From Leifsonia sp. ZF2019 (lineage in GTDB: Bacteria > Actinomycetota > Actinomycetes > Actinomycetales > Microbacteriaceae): a stretch of DNA of 64,000 nt. Shown one piece after another: positions 16,340 through 24,773 of this stretch; positions within the stretch are counted from its first letter, which is position 1, and each line of letters begins with the position of its first letter. Made by a program: the position numbers and the translations under genes. The stretch lies in NCBI RefSeq assembly GCF_019924635.1, contig NZ_CP065037.1, positions 1,178,001-1,242,000 of the forward strand. The letters run 5' to 3'. The notes beneath the pieces are model-generated. The model saw only the letters and a program-made list of their open reading frames with translations, had not been told where the DNA came from and searched no databases.

Positions 16340-18688
16340 GTGAACCGGGACGAGAGACGACAGGCCGCGCGCGCGGCAGCGCTGGCCGTGGCGATCGGTG
16401 GCCTCCTGGGAGCGATGCTCCTCCCGGTGCCCGCGTCGGCGACGCCCTCTTCCGCGCCGGTGCCGGGTTCCGCAAGCGCGCGGGTGTCCGACGACGCCCC
16501 GACCATCGGCGAGCACACACCCGCGCAGTTCGCAGCGGCAGCCGGCCAGCTCCCTCCGGCGCTCGTGGAGGCCGTTCGCACGGATCTGGGCCAGTCGGCC
16601 GAGCAGTACCTCGCCGACGCGGCGACGGCTGACGACGCCGCGGAGGTGGTCTCCCACCTCGAACGCCGCGGCGTCGACGTCACCGGTTCGCGCGTCGACG
16701 GGTCCCGGGTGACCATCGGCGTCTCCTCCGCGGCCGATCTGGCCGCGGTGCAGGCGACCGGCGCCACCGCCGTCGTGGGCGACGTCACCGCGCCGGTCGA
16801 CGTGCCGAGACTCCATCCCGCCGCGGACCTGCTCGGCGGGACGGCCTGGGGGTACCTGACGAACGCGACGACCGGTGCGGGTGTGCGCTGCTCGGTCGGG
16901 TTCAACGGCAACGGCCCAGGGGGCGCGGCACAGTACGTCACGGCGGGCCACTGCAAGATCGGGACGCCGCAGTCGGCGATCAACCAGATCGTCCAGACGG
17001 CTCCGGGGCAGAGCGGCCCGTTCGGAGCCACGATCGGCAGCATGGTCGAGGGAAGCTTCCAGTACGGCGGGGGAGTCGACTCCGGCCGCATCGCCGTGAC
17101 GGGCTCCGGAGTCGCACCGGTGCCCGGCGTGTCGACCTGGGCGGGAGGAACAGGGTCCCCGTCCGCGGCACCGCTGACCGTCCGCGGCGACACGACCGGC
17201 GTCGTCGGCGCGGCGGTCTGCAAGTCCGGGTCGACCACCGGTTGGACTTGCGGGCACATCCTCGCCGTCGACCAGCTCGTAGACGTCGACGATCAGGAGG
17301 TCAACGCGATCCTGACCGACGCCTGCGTGCTGGAGGGGGACAGTGGAGGAGCGGCGGTCGTGGGCTCCTACGCCCTCGGCGTCACCTCGGCGAGCTCGTA
17401 CACCACCGCCTGTGGGTCCGATCCGATCTCGGCGTTCTTCCCGCTGCGTTCATCCTCCGGGGCGCCGAGCGTCGCGACCGCGCAGAGCGGCTGGCAGCTG
17501 CAGGTCGGCCTCGCGACCCCGGTCCCCGACCTCGCGAGCGGGGGCTCGACCTTCGCGGCGGCCCCGTTCACCGGAACGGTCGCGGGCGCGAACGGGGAGA
17601 CGCGGGTGGACGTCTACTTCGACGGCAGGACCGATGCGCAGGGAGCGAGCGCGAGCGCCACCCTCTCGTCGTCCGGTCGCTGGAGCGTCGCCCTGCCGAG
17701 CGCGACGGGGACGCACTCCTACCGGATCGTCGCGCGCTGGGGCTCCCAGAGCTCCGCAGAGGCGACGGGGACCGTGGTGGTCACAGCGAACCCCGCGGTC
17801 GACCGGATCTCCGGCTCCGACCGTTTCGAGACCGCGGTGAAGGTCTCGCAGGCGGGCTTCCCCGGCACCGCAGGCACCGTCTTCGTCGCCTCCGGCGTCG
17901 GCTTCGCGGACGCGCTCAGCGCCGGGCCCGCCGCGGTGGAGGCGGATGCGCCGCTGCTCCTGACCACGCCGGGCGCGGTCCCCGCGGTCGTCCTGACCGA
18001 GCTGAAGCGGCTCTCCCCGACGCGGATCGTCCTCGTCGGCGGGACCGCTGCGGTGTCGGCCGACGCAGAAGCGCAGCTCGCGACCGTCGCCCCCGTGCGG
18101 CGCATCTCCGGGTCGGACAGGTTCGAGACCTCGCGGGCGGTCGCCGGATACGCGTTCGGCGGCGGGGCGAGCAGAGCGTTCCTCGCGACAGGGGTGGCGT
18201 TCGCCGACGCCCTGTCGGCGGGCGCGGCGGCCGGGGCCAACCACGCACCCGTCGTGCTCGTGCGGGGCTCGGACAGCGCCGCCGACCAGGCGACCGTGGC
18301 CTTCCTGCGGACGCTGGGCGTCGGCGCGCTCGACGTCGTGGGCGGTCCGGCGAGCATCACCCAGGCCTACGCGGACTCCCTGACCACGGTGGCCCCCGTG
18401 ACGCGGGAGGGGGGTTCCGACCGCTTCGAGACGGCGATCGCGGTGAACGCGGCAGGCTTCGCCTCGGCCCGAGCGGCGTTCGTCGCGTCCGGGCTGGCGT
18501 TCCCGGACGCGCTCTCGGGCAGCGCACTGGCGGGTCTGCGCGGCGCGCCGCTCTACGTCGTCCCGCCGTCCTGCCTCCCGGTCGGCGTGACGAGCGAGCT
18601 CTCCCGCTACGGCGTCTCGACCATGACGATCGTCGGCGGCCCGGCGGTCGTCGCCCCTGCCGTCGCCGCCTTCACCCCGTGCGGCTGA
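16340..18688 (+). CDS. Secreted S1-type serine protease with three CWB2 repeats
   Basis: The 782-residue protein has a signal peptide (to about ASA, residue 34) and a prodomain-like part (about 45-165) as in alpha-lytic and streptogrisin proteases. A trypsin-fold domain follows (about 170-380) with a complete triad: His204 in TAGHC, Asp247 in VDSGRI and Ser335 in GDSGG. Cys pairs flank the His and Ser. An Ig-like beta domain (about 388-486) leads to three CWB2 repeats (488-782) starting RISGSDRFETA. It should be exported, self-processed and held on the wall. Substrates are unknown. The GTG start follows a -10 box directly. It lies between rfbA and another CWB2 gene. Confidence 0.9.
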   Translation: MNRDERRQAARAAALAVAIGGLLGAMLLPVPASATPSSAPVPGSASARVSDDAPTIGEHTPAQFAAAAGQLPPALVEAVRTDLGQSAEQYLADAATADDAAEVVSHLERRGVDVTGSRVDGSRVTIGVSSAADLAAVQATGATAVVGDVTAPVDVPRLHPAADLLGGTAWGYLTNATTGAGVRCSVGFNGNGPGGAAQYVTAGHCKIGTPQSAINQIVQTAPGQSGPFGATIGSMVEGSFQYGGGVDSGRIAVTGSGVAPVPGVSTWAGGTGSPSAAPLTVRGDTTGVVGAAVCKSGSTTGWTCGHILAVDQLVDVDDQEVNAILTDACVLEGDSGGAAVVGSYALGVTSASSYTTACGSDPISAFFPLRSSSGAPSVATAQSGWQLQVGLATPVPDLASGGSTFAAAPFTGTVAGANGETRVDVYFDGRTDAQGASASATLSSSGRWSVALPSATGTHSYRIVARWGSQSSAEATGTVVVTANPAVDRISGSDRFETAVKVSQAGFPGTAGTVFVASGVGFADALSAGPAAVEADAPLLLTTPGAVPAVVLTELKRLSPTRIVLVGGTAAVSADAEAQLATVAPVRRISGSDRFETSRAVAGYAFGGGASRAFLATGVAFADALSAGAAAGANHAPVVLVRGSDSAADQATVAFLRTLGVGALDVVGGPASITQAYADSLTTVAPVTREGGSDRFETAIAVNAAGFASARAAFVASGLAFPDALSGSALAGLRGAPLYVVPPSCLPVGVTSELSRYGVSTMTIVGGPAVVAPAVAAFTPCG

Positions 18689-18722
18689 GCATTCGGCCAC
18701 GCCGTCCCGATCGCTCGCCGGG

Positions 18723-18744
18723 TTTCTTCGCATATTCGAAGAAA
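18723..18744. promoter_or_regulatory. AT-rich 22-bp dyad upstream of a CWB2 gene
   Basis: TTTCTTCG (18723-18730) and CGAAGAAA (18737-18744) are perfect inverted copies around a 6-bp spacer, in otherwise GC-rich DNA. The dyad is 35 bp after the protease stop and 51 bp before the start at 18795. It could be an operator for the downstream gene. It lacks a T tract, so a terminator is less likely. Confidence 0.45.
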
Positions 18745-18781
18745 GCGTGCGCGCTTGGCGCCTGGATGCGCGAGGCCCCCG

Positions 18782-18787
18782 TACTCT
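18782..18787 (+). promoter_or_regulatory. -10 box, leaderless arrangement before a CWB2 gene
   Basis: TACTCT is followed by 7 nt and then GTG 18795. No Shine-Dalgarno is visible. Confidence 0.5.
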
Positions 18788-18794
18788 AGGGCGT

Positions 18795-20897
18795 GTGTTG
18801 AACTCGCGGAGACGTGCCTACCTCGGCGCCCTGGCGCTCGCGATCGTGGCGTCGCTCCTCGCGGTCGCGGCTGTGACCACTCCTGCTCAGGCCGCGCCGT
18901 CGGCGGCGGCGCGCTCCGGCGTGAGCGCGAGCGGGCAGGTGAAGGCCGCGGTCGCCTCCGACTTCCAGCCCGGCTACATCATCAGCGACTACAACTTCTA
19001 CAACGGGCAGGCGCTCGACGTCGGAAGCATCCAGGCGTTCCTGAACGCGCAGGTCCCCACGTGCCGTGCCGGCTACACCTGTCTGAAGGACTACCGGGAG
19101 ACGACGGGATCCCGCGCCGCCGACCCGATGTGCGCAGCGTACACCGGCGCCGCGAACGAGACGGCCGCGACCATCATCGCGAAGGTGGGCGCTGCATGCG
19201 GCATCTCGCAGAAGGTCCTCCTCGTGCTGCTCCAGAAGGAGCAGAGCCTGGTCACCGACACGTGGCCGACGACGAGCCAGTACCAGAAGGCGACCGGCTT
19301 CGCCTGCCCCGACACCTCGGCGTGCGACCCATCGACGCTGGGTTTCTACAACCAGGTCTACAAGGCCGCCTGGCAGTACAAGCGTTACGGCAACCCGCCC
19401 GGCACCTCGAACTACTTCACCTGGATCCCGGTGGGCCAGGTCAGCGCCATCCGCTACAGCCCGACCGCGTCCTGCGGCTCGAGCAACGTCCTCGTGCGCA
19501 ACGCGGCGACCGCGGCGCTCTACTACTACACGCCCTATCAGCCGAACGCGGCCGCCCTCGCCAACCTGTACGGGACGGGCGACGGATGCTCGGCCTACGG
19601 CAACCGCAACTTCTGGCGGCTGTTCACCGACTGGTTCGGCTCGGCGACCGGCGGTGTCGCCCCCATCGGCAACTTCGAGTCCGCCGCCCTGACGGCAAGC
19701 GCCTTCACGGTCTCGGGCTGGACGTTCGACCAGTCGCAGCGGATGACGTCGCTGAACGTCCAGATCACGTGGAACACGCCGGCCGGCGTCTCGACGACCA
19801 CCGTCGCTGCGAACGCGAGCAGACCGGATGTGGCCAACGCCTATCCCGGGGCCGGGGCGCTGCACGGTTTCAGCGCCAGCGTGCCGCGCGCCGGCGAAGG
19901 CCAGTATTCGGCGTGCGTGACCCCGATCGCGACGGCGGGCAATCCGGGCGGCAACGGTGATCTCGGGTGCCGCACGGTGTTCTACTCGGCTGCCGCGACG
20001 AACGGCCCCGCCATGTTCCGCGTTCAGGGCACCGACCGATTCGAGACGTCGGTCGCCGCGTCGAAGTCGGCGTACCCGAACGGCAGAGTCCCCGTCGTCT
20101 ACATCGCATCGGGGGTGGCGTTCGCCGATGCCATCACCGCCGGTCCCGCGGCATCGGTGCAGGGAGGTCCGCTTCTCCTGACGACTCCCGATGCCGTCCC
20201 GGCGACGGTCCTCGCCGAGGTGAAACGACTCGCACCCAAACGGATCGTCATCGTCGGCGGTCCCAACGCGATCTCCGGATCCGTGCAGGCCGCACTCGCC
20301 GCCGTCCAGCCGGATGTCGTGCGGCTCGCCGGGTCCGACCGGTTCGAGACGTCGCAGGCGATCGCCTCGTACGCGTTCCCCACGGCGACCAGCGCCTACT
20401 TCGCCTCCGGCATGACCTTCCCGGACGCCCTTTCCGCGTCGTCCACCGCAAGCGCCTCGCGCCGGCCGATCATCCTGGTGAGCGGGTTCGGTGCCGCCGA
20501 TGCGTCGACGCGGGCATTCGCCGCCAAGGCCCGGCTGACCTCCGCAACCGTCGTCGGCGGGAGTGCGGCCGTGTCGGCGGCGTTCGACGGTTCGCTGCCC
20601 GGCGTCGCCATGACGAGGATCGGCGGATCGGATCGCTTCGAGACCAGCCAGCTGCTGAGTGCCAGCCAGTTCTCGTCGGCATCGACGGTGTTCATCGCGT
20701 CGGGGATCGACTTCCCGGACGCCTTGAGCGGGTCGGTCCTGGCCGCGGCGAGCGGCGCCCCGTTGTTCGTGTCGCAGACGCGCTGCCTGCCGCGCGTCAT
20801 CGGGAACGCCATGGTGAAGCTGAAGACGACACGCGTCTACCTGATCGGCGGACCCGCCTCGCTCAGCGCGGATGTCGCCGCGCTCCGCCCCTGTTGA
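18795..20897 (+). CDS. Secreted protein: lysozyme-like N-domain, beta domain, three CWB2 repeats
   Basis: The 700-residue product has a signal peptide (to TTPAQAA, about 34) and an N-domain (about 56-290) homologous to that of the gene at 12925. The N-domain shares FYNGQAL, two Cys pairs, QKEQSLV (Glu149) and YYYTPYQPNAAALAN. A beta-rich domain (about 294-400) contains GWTFDQ and ITWNTPAGV. It is nearly duplicated in the GH25 protein at 34790. Three CWB2 repeats run from about 407 to the end. The start is GTG 18795, with TTG 18798 next to it. A GTG at 18747 would put 16 charged residues before the signal peptide and is less likely. The function of the N-domain is not established. Confidence 0.85.
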   Translation: MLNSRRRAYLGALALAIVASLLAVAAVTTPAQAAPSAAARSGVSASGQVKAAVASDFQPGYIISDYNFYNGQALDVGSIQAFLNAQVPTCRAGYTCLKDYRETTGSRAADPMCAAYTGAANETAATIIAKVGAACGISQKVLLVLLQKEQSLVTDTWPTTSQYQKATGFACPDTSACDPSTLGFYNQVYKAAWQYKRYGNPPGTSNYFTWIPVGQVSAIRYSPTASCGSSNVLVRNAATAALYYYTPYQPNAAALANLYGTGDGCSAYGNRNFWRLFTDWFGSATGGVAPIGNFESAALTASAFTVSGWTFDQSQRMTSLNVQITWNTPAGVSTTTVAANASRPDVANAYPGAGALHGFSASVPRAGEGQYSACVTPIATAGNPGGNGDLGCRTVFYSAAATNGPAMFRVQGTDRFETSVAASKSAYPNGRVPVVYIASGVAFADAITAGPAASVQGGPLLLTTPDAVPATVLAEVKRLAPKRIVIVGGPNAISGSVQAALAAVQPDVVRLAGSDRFETSQAIASYAFPTATSAYFASGMTFPDALSASSTASASRRPIILVSGFGAADASTRAFAAKARLTSATVVGGSAAVSAAFDGSLPGVAMTRIGGSDRFETSQLLSASQFSSASTVFIASGIDFPDALSGSVLAAASGAPLFVSQTRCLPRVIGNAMVKLKTTRVYLIGGPASLSADVAALRPC

Positions 20898-20918
20898 GCG
20901 GGCGGTGAGCGCGGCCCC

Positions 20919-21719
20919 TCAGACGCCGTCGTCGAGGCGCAGGTAGCGGTAGAACTCCGCCTTGCGCTCTGCGAGCGTGTGGTGCTGGTTCGTCTCGTCG
21001 AGCACGAACTCGATCGGAGTGTCGACCTTGCGGAGCACCCAGCCGCGGCGCCGGGCGTACCCGCACATCCAGATGTCTTCGAGGAAGGCGAAGTATCGCG
21101 GGAGCTCGGTGAAGAACGCGGGGTCGGAGACGATGTCGATGTCGCAGGCGCTACCGCCCGTTCCGACGTAGCTGACCCGATCGCCCGGCTCGGCGGGCGT
21201 GCGCGCCCAATAGTCGCCCTGCATCGTCCACGCCCAGTATCCGGCAATGATGTGCGGGCCGGAGGCGGCGAGCAGATCGACCACCAGGTTCTCGCTCACA
21301 TCCTGGTCGTCGTCGAGCATCAGGAACGTCCCGCGGTATCCCTCGACCCAGAGCCGGCGTGCGACGAAGAAGCGTCCCAGTCCGCCCACGTTGACCCGGC
21401 TGCGGACGAAGACGACCTTCGCGAGGGCGCCGTGCGGCGCGTAGGCACGGATCCGCTCGAGGTAATACGCGTCGTCGGACGGCCGGTTGTTCCACAGCAC
21501 GAGCGAGAGGCGGGGGCCACGTTGGGCGTCGAGCTGCGTGAGCACCGCGTCGATGCGCTCGCGGCGGTTCCAGAGACACATGACGACGGCGACCTCGGGC
21601 GCGTCGCCGTGGCGCAGGACGGTCTCCGCGCGGAAGCGGCCGGCGCGATAGCGGCGCATCGCGGTCCGCCACCGGACCGCGGAGAGGGCGCGCCGCGCGA
21701 AGGCGATCGGCCCGCTCAC
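20919..21719 (-). CDS. Glycosyltransferase family 2-like protein
   Basis: The 266-residue GT-A protein begins its sugar-nucleotide domain at VAVVMCLWNRRERIDAVL (about residue 43). It carries a metal-binding DDDQD (136-140) and a later YFAFLEDIWMCGYA acceptor/base region. I could not assign donor or acceptor. GTG 21719 overlaps the stop of the upstream glycosyltransferase (GTGA), so it is the last gene of the minus-strand ABC-transporter polysaccharide operon. It converges with the CWB2 gene that ends at 20897. Confidence 0.8.
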   Translation of the reverse strand: MSGPIAFARRALSAVRWRTAMRRYRAGRFRAETVLRHGDAPEVAVVMCLWNRRERIDAVLTQLDAQRGPRLSLVLWNNRPSDDAYYLERIRAYAPHGALAKVVFVRSRVNVGGLGRFFVARRLWVEGYRGTFLMLDDDQDVSENLVVDLLAASGPHIIAGYWAWTMQGDYWARTPAEPGDRVSYVGTGGSACDIDIVSDPAFFTELPRYFAFLEDIWMCGYARRRGWVLRKVDTPIEFVLDETNQHHTLAERKAEFYRYLRLDDGV

Positions 21720-22555
21720 CGCGAGACCCACCAGAGGCGGCCCCACAAGCCGAGGCGTATGGCGAGCCGCAGCGGCGCGAAGTACCAGGCGCTGTATCGA
21801 CGGGAGAGGTAGCGGTAGGCGCTGTCGTGGTGCGCCTTCTCCATGCTGCGTCGTACCCCGGAGGTCGAGTGGGCTCCCGTGTGGGTGACGATGGCCTCCG
21901 GCACGTAGACGTTCCGCCACCCGGCCTGGCCGAGCCGAGCTCCGAGGTCGACGTCCTCGAAGTACATGAAGTAGCCGGGATCGAATCCGTCCAGCTCGCG
22001 GTAGGCCGTGCTCCGGACGAGCACGCAGGCGCCCGAGAGCCAGCCGGCGTCGCGTCGTGTCTCGGTCTCGCGCTCCGCTCGGTATCGCACCGTCCAGGGG
22101 TTGGCAGGCCAGATGCGACCGAACAGCGCGTGGGCGACACCGGTGCGCAGCGACGGGAGGCGCCGCGCCGACGGGTAGATCGAGCCGTCCGCCTCGAGGA
22201 TCTTCGGGCCGAGGGAGCCGGCGCCCGGCTCCTGCTCGCCGGCCTCGACCAGCGCATCCACGGCTCCCGGCGCGAACACGACGTCGGGGTTCGCCACCAG
22301 GATGTAGTCCGGGTCGGAGGTCGCCGCCTCGACTCCGGCGCGCACGCCGCCGCCGTATCCCGCATTGCGGTCGAGCTCCACGAAGCGGTGGCCGGCCGCA
22401 GAGACCGCAGCGCCCACCTCGGCGGCCTCCGCGGAGGCGTTGTCGACGACGACCACCTCATCGACCCGGCCGGCGCCCGCCAGAGAGTCGAGGAAGGGGG
22501 CGATCGTGTCGGCCGAGTTGTACGTCACGGTGACGACGAGGACGGAGGGTGTCAT
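21716..22555 (-). CDS. Rhamnosyltransferase-like GT2 (WbbL type)
   Basis: The 279-residue GT2 enzyme starts SVLVVTVTYNSADTI. It has NPDVVF as the donor/metal motif, GWLSGACVLVRSTAY, and the catalytic-base region YFMYFEDVDLGARL. This pattern is characteristic of dTDP-rhamnosyl transferases of the WbbL group, and the rfb genes a few kb away supply that donor (inference). ATG 22555 lies 23 bp after the Wzt stop. It is followed by an overlapping second GT, within the wzm-wzt operon. Confidence 0.88.
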   Translation of the reverse strand: MTPSVLVVTVTYNSADTIAPFLDSLAGAGRVDEVVVVDNASAEAAEVGAAVSAAGHRFVELDRNAGYGGGVRAGVEAATSDPDYILVANPDVVFAPGAVDALVEAGEQEPGAGSLGPKILEADGSIYPSARRLPSLRTGVAHALFGRIWPANPWTVRYRAERETETRRDAGWLSGACVLVRSTAYRELDGFDPGYFMYFEDVDLGARLGQAGWRNVYVPEAIVTHTGAHSTSGVRRSMEKAHHDSAYRYLSRRYSAWYFAPLRLAIRLGLWGRLWWVSR

Positions 22556-22578
22556 ACGGATTCCGGCGGCTCCCGCGA

Positions 22579-23835
22579 TCAGACGGCGGTCTCGACGACC
22601 TCGGGGACGGCGTGGACCGTTCCGACGGCGAGCGGGTAGTACGGCACGTCGAACGAGGTCGCCTGAGGCCGATCGGAGAGATGCCGTCCTGCGCGGTCCA
22701 TCAGCGAAGCGTTGATGAAGTACTTGCCCGCCCCGAATCGGGCGTCGCGCAGGATGAAACCCACCGTCCTGCTGCCGTGCAGGCGGCCGAGGTTCGCCCC
22801 GATGCGCGCGGTGGTCGTGCCGTAGACGGGCTGCCCGAGGGTGTTGTCGATCTGGATGGCGCACATCCAGTCGTCGATCCCCTCATCGTGCTCCAAGGTG
22901 ACTTCGATGCGCAGATCGTCGCCCGGCTGGACGGGGTCGGCGGGATCGCGCCCCTCTGCCCAGGCCCGTGCTCCGATGACGCGACCGTGTTCGACGACGA
23001 CGGCCTCGCCCTGCTTGGCGGACTGCACCGCGGCCTCCGCCTCGGCCTCGACGACGCGGCGGCCCTCGAGGATGTTGCGGAACTCGGTCACGGCCTCGCC
23101 GGGCTCGCCGTCGTAGACGACCTCTCCACGGTTGAGCAGGATCGTCCGGTCGGCGAGCTCGGTCACCTGGCTGAGGTTGTGCGTCACCAGGATGATGGTC
23201 CGGCCCTCTTCCTGGAACGACCGGATCTTGTCGAGGCACTTGCGCTGGAACGCCTCGTCTCCGACCGCGAGGACCTCGTCGACGAGGAGCAGGTCGGGGT
23301 CGGTGTGCACGGCGACGGCGAAGGCCAGGCGCACGTACATGCCGGACGAGTAGAACTTGACCTGGGTGTCGATGAAGTCGCCGATGCCCGAGAAGCTGAG
23401 GATCTCGTCGAAACGCTCCTCGGTGTCCTCGCGGCTGAGGCCCAGGATCGACGCGTTCAAGTACACGTTCTCGCGACCGGTGAGATCGGGGTGGAAACCC
23501 GCGCCGAGCTCGAGGAGGGCGGCGATCCGCCCGCGGCGCGCGACGCTGCCGCTCGTCGGATCGATGATGCCGCCGATGACCTTCAGGAGCGTGCTCTTGC
23601 CGGAGCCGTTGTGGCCGATGAGCGCCACCGTGTGGCCGGCGCGGATGTTGATGCTGACGTCGCGCAGCGCCCAGAACTCCTCGCGGTGCTGGCGACCGCG
23701 GCCGAACGCGACGAGCCGCTCCTTGAGGGAGTTGTCTTTGCGGATCACGAAGCGCTTCGAGACGTCGGTGACCCGGACGATGTCGGGGGTCTCGTCCTCC
23801 GGGATCGTGCCGGCGGGGGAAGGGGTCGTCGTCAT
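22579..23835 (-). CDS. Polysaccharide ABC transporter ATPase (Wzt-like)
   Basis: The 418-residue ATPase powers export of an undecaprenyl-linked polysaccharide through its Wzm partner, encoded just upstream. Walker A GHNGSGKST is at 74-82. The signature is the Wzt variant YSSGMYVRLAF, and Walker B is DLLLVDEVLAVGD. A C-terminal domain from about residue 290 (PGDDLRIEVTLEHDEGIDDW to the end) resembles the Wzt C-terminal beta-sandwich. In O9a-type systems that domain recognises the modified end of the glycan, so polymer-specific export is likely here (family knowledge). ATG 23835 lies one base after the Wzm stop. Confidence 0.93.
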   Translation of the reverse strand: MTTTPSPAGTIPEDETPDIVRVTDVSKRFVIRKDNSLKERLVAFGRGRQHREEFWALRDVSINIRAGHTVALIGHNGSGKSTLLKVIGGIIDPTSGSVARRGRIAALLELGAGFHPDLTGRENVYLNASILGLSREDTEERFDEILSFSGIGDFIDTQVKFYSSGMYVRLAFAVAVHTDPDLLLVDEVLAVGDEAFQRKCLDKIRSFQEEGRTIILVTHNLSQVTELADRTILLNRGEVVYDGEPGEAVTEFRNILEGRRVVEAEAEAAVQSAKQGEAVVVEHGRVIGARAWAEGRDPADPVQPGDDLRIEVTLEHDEGIDDWMCAIQIDNTLGQPVYGTTTARIGANLGRLHGSRTVGFILRDARFGAGKYFINASLMDRAGRHLSDRPQATSFDVPYYPLAVGTVHAVPEVVETAV

Positions 23836-23836
23836 G

Positions 23837-24736
23837 TCACACCACCTGTGCGAAGTTGCCCTGCAGGCGTGCGAACACCCGCTGGAAGCCGAGGAGCAAG
23901 ACGATCCCCACCACGAACGCGATGCCCATGCGCAGCAGCAGCTGATCCGGATACACGGCCGTCTCCTGCCCGGCGACCCACATCGCCTTCTGGAAGCCGA
24001 GGACGGAGAGGGTGACCGGGTTGTCCGTATAGATGTCGAGCCAGATGCCGTGGCCGAGCGCGTCGCGCACCATCTTCCACGAGTAGACGATCGGGGAGGC
24101 CCAGAGGAGCAGGAGGAGGACGACCTCCACCAGGTACTGCACGTCGCGCAGGTAGACGTTCACCGCCGACAGCAGGAGTCCGAAAGCCGTCCCGTAGACG
24201 AGGAGCAGAAGCACGGCCGGGATCACGTACCACGTCTCGGCGTGGAGCGGCGCCTTGCCGATGACGATCGTCGCCACGAGCAGGATGCCGAACTGGATCA
24301 GGAAGTTGAAGCCCGCGGAGCCGACGCTCGCCAGGGGGAAGATCTCCCGCGGCAGGTAGACCTTCTTGATCAGCCCGGCGTTGCCGACGATGGACGCGGT
24401 GGTGCCGCTGATGATCTCGCTGAAGAGCCCGTAGGCCGTCAGGCCGGTGAACACGTAGATCGCGAAGTCCGGGATGCCCTTCTCGGCGCCCAGCACCTTG
24501 CCGATCACGATCGCGTAGATGAGCAGCTGCGTGAGCGGACGGACGAGGGTCCAGACGAAGCCGAGAACGCTGTCCTTGTAGCGGGACTTGAGGTCGCGGC
24601 GGACCAGGAGGGAGAGCAGCTCGCGATGCCGGAAGATGTCCCGGATGGAGGCCCAGGAGCCGTTCGATCGTTCGTCGCCGCCGACCGTCACCATGCGTTC
24701 CGCGGACAGCGCACGGTATCGATCTTGTGCAGTCAT
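23837..24736 (-). CDS. Polysaccharide ABC transporter permease (Wzm-like)
   Basis: The 299-residue ABC-2 type permease has about six hydrophobic segments. A cytoplasmic N-terminus leads into RDIFRHRELLSLLVRRDLKSRYKDSVLGF, the usual start of the Wzm/TagG family; NAGLIKKVYLPREIFPL is the conserved cytoplasmic loop. It forms the membrane channel for the Wzt ATPase encoded next. A perfect TATAAT lies at 24768-24773 (complement), overlapping the stop of the upstream GT, so an internal promoter is possible. Confidence 0.93.
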   Translation of the reverse strand: MTAQDRYRALSAERMVTVGGDERSNGSWASIRDIFRHRELLSLLVRRDLKSRYKDSVLGFVWTLVRPLTQLLIYAIVIGKVLGAEKGIPDFAIYVFTGLTAYGLFSEIISGTTASIVGNAGLIKKVYLPREIFPLASVGSAGFNFLIQFGILLVATIVIGKAPLHAETWYVIPAVLLLLVYGTAFGLLLSAVNVYLRDVQYLVEVVLLLLLWASPIVYSWKMVRDALGHGIWLDIYTDNPVTLSVLGFQKAMWVAGQETAVYPDQLLLRMGIAFVVGIVLLLGFQRVFARLQGNFAQVV

Positions 24737-24767
24737 TCAGTCGTCAATCTTGTCGGGGACTCGATGG

Positions 24768-24773
24768 ATTATA
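24768..24773 (-). promoter_or_regulatory. Consensus TATAAT before the Wzm gene, over the upstream stop
   Basis: TATAAT on the minus strand contains the TAA stop of the upstream glycosyltransferase (24769-24771) and ends 31 nt before the Wzm ATG. No good -35 is visible. Confidence 0.35.
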
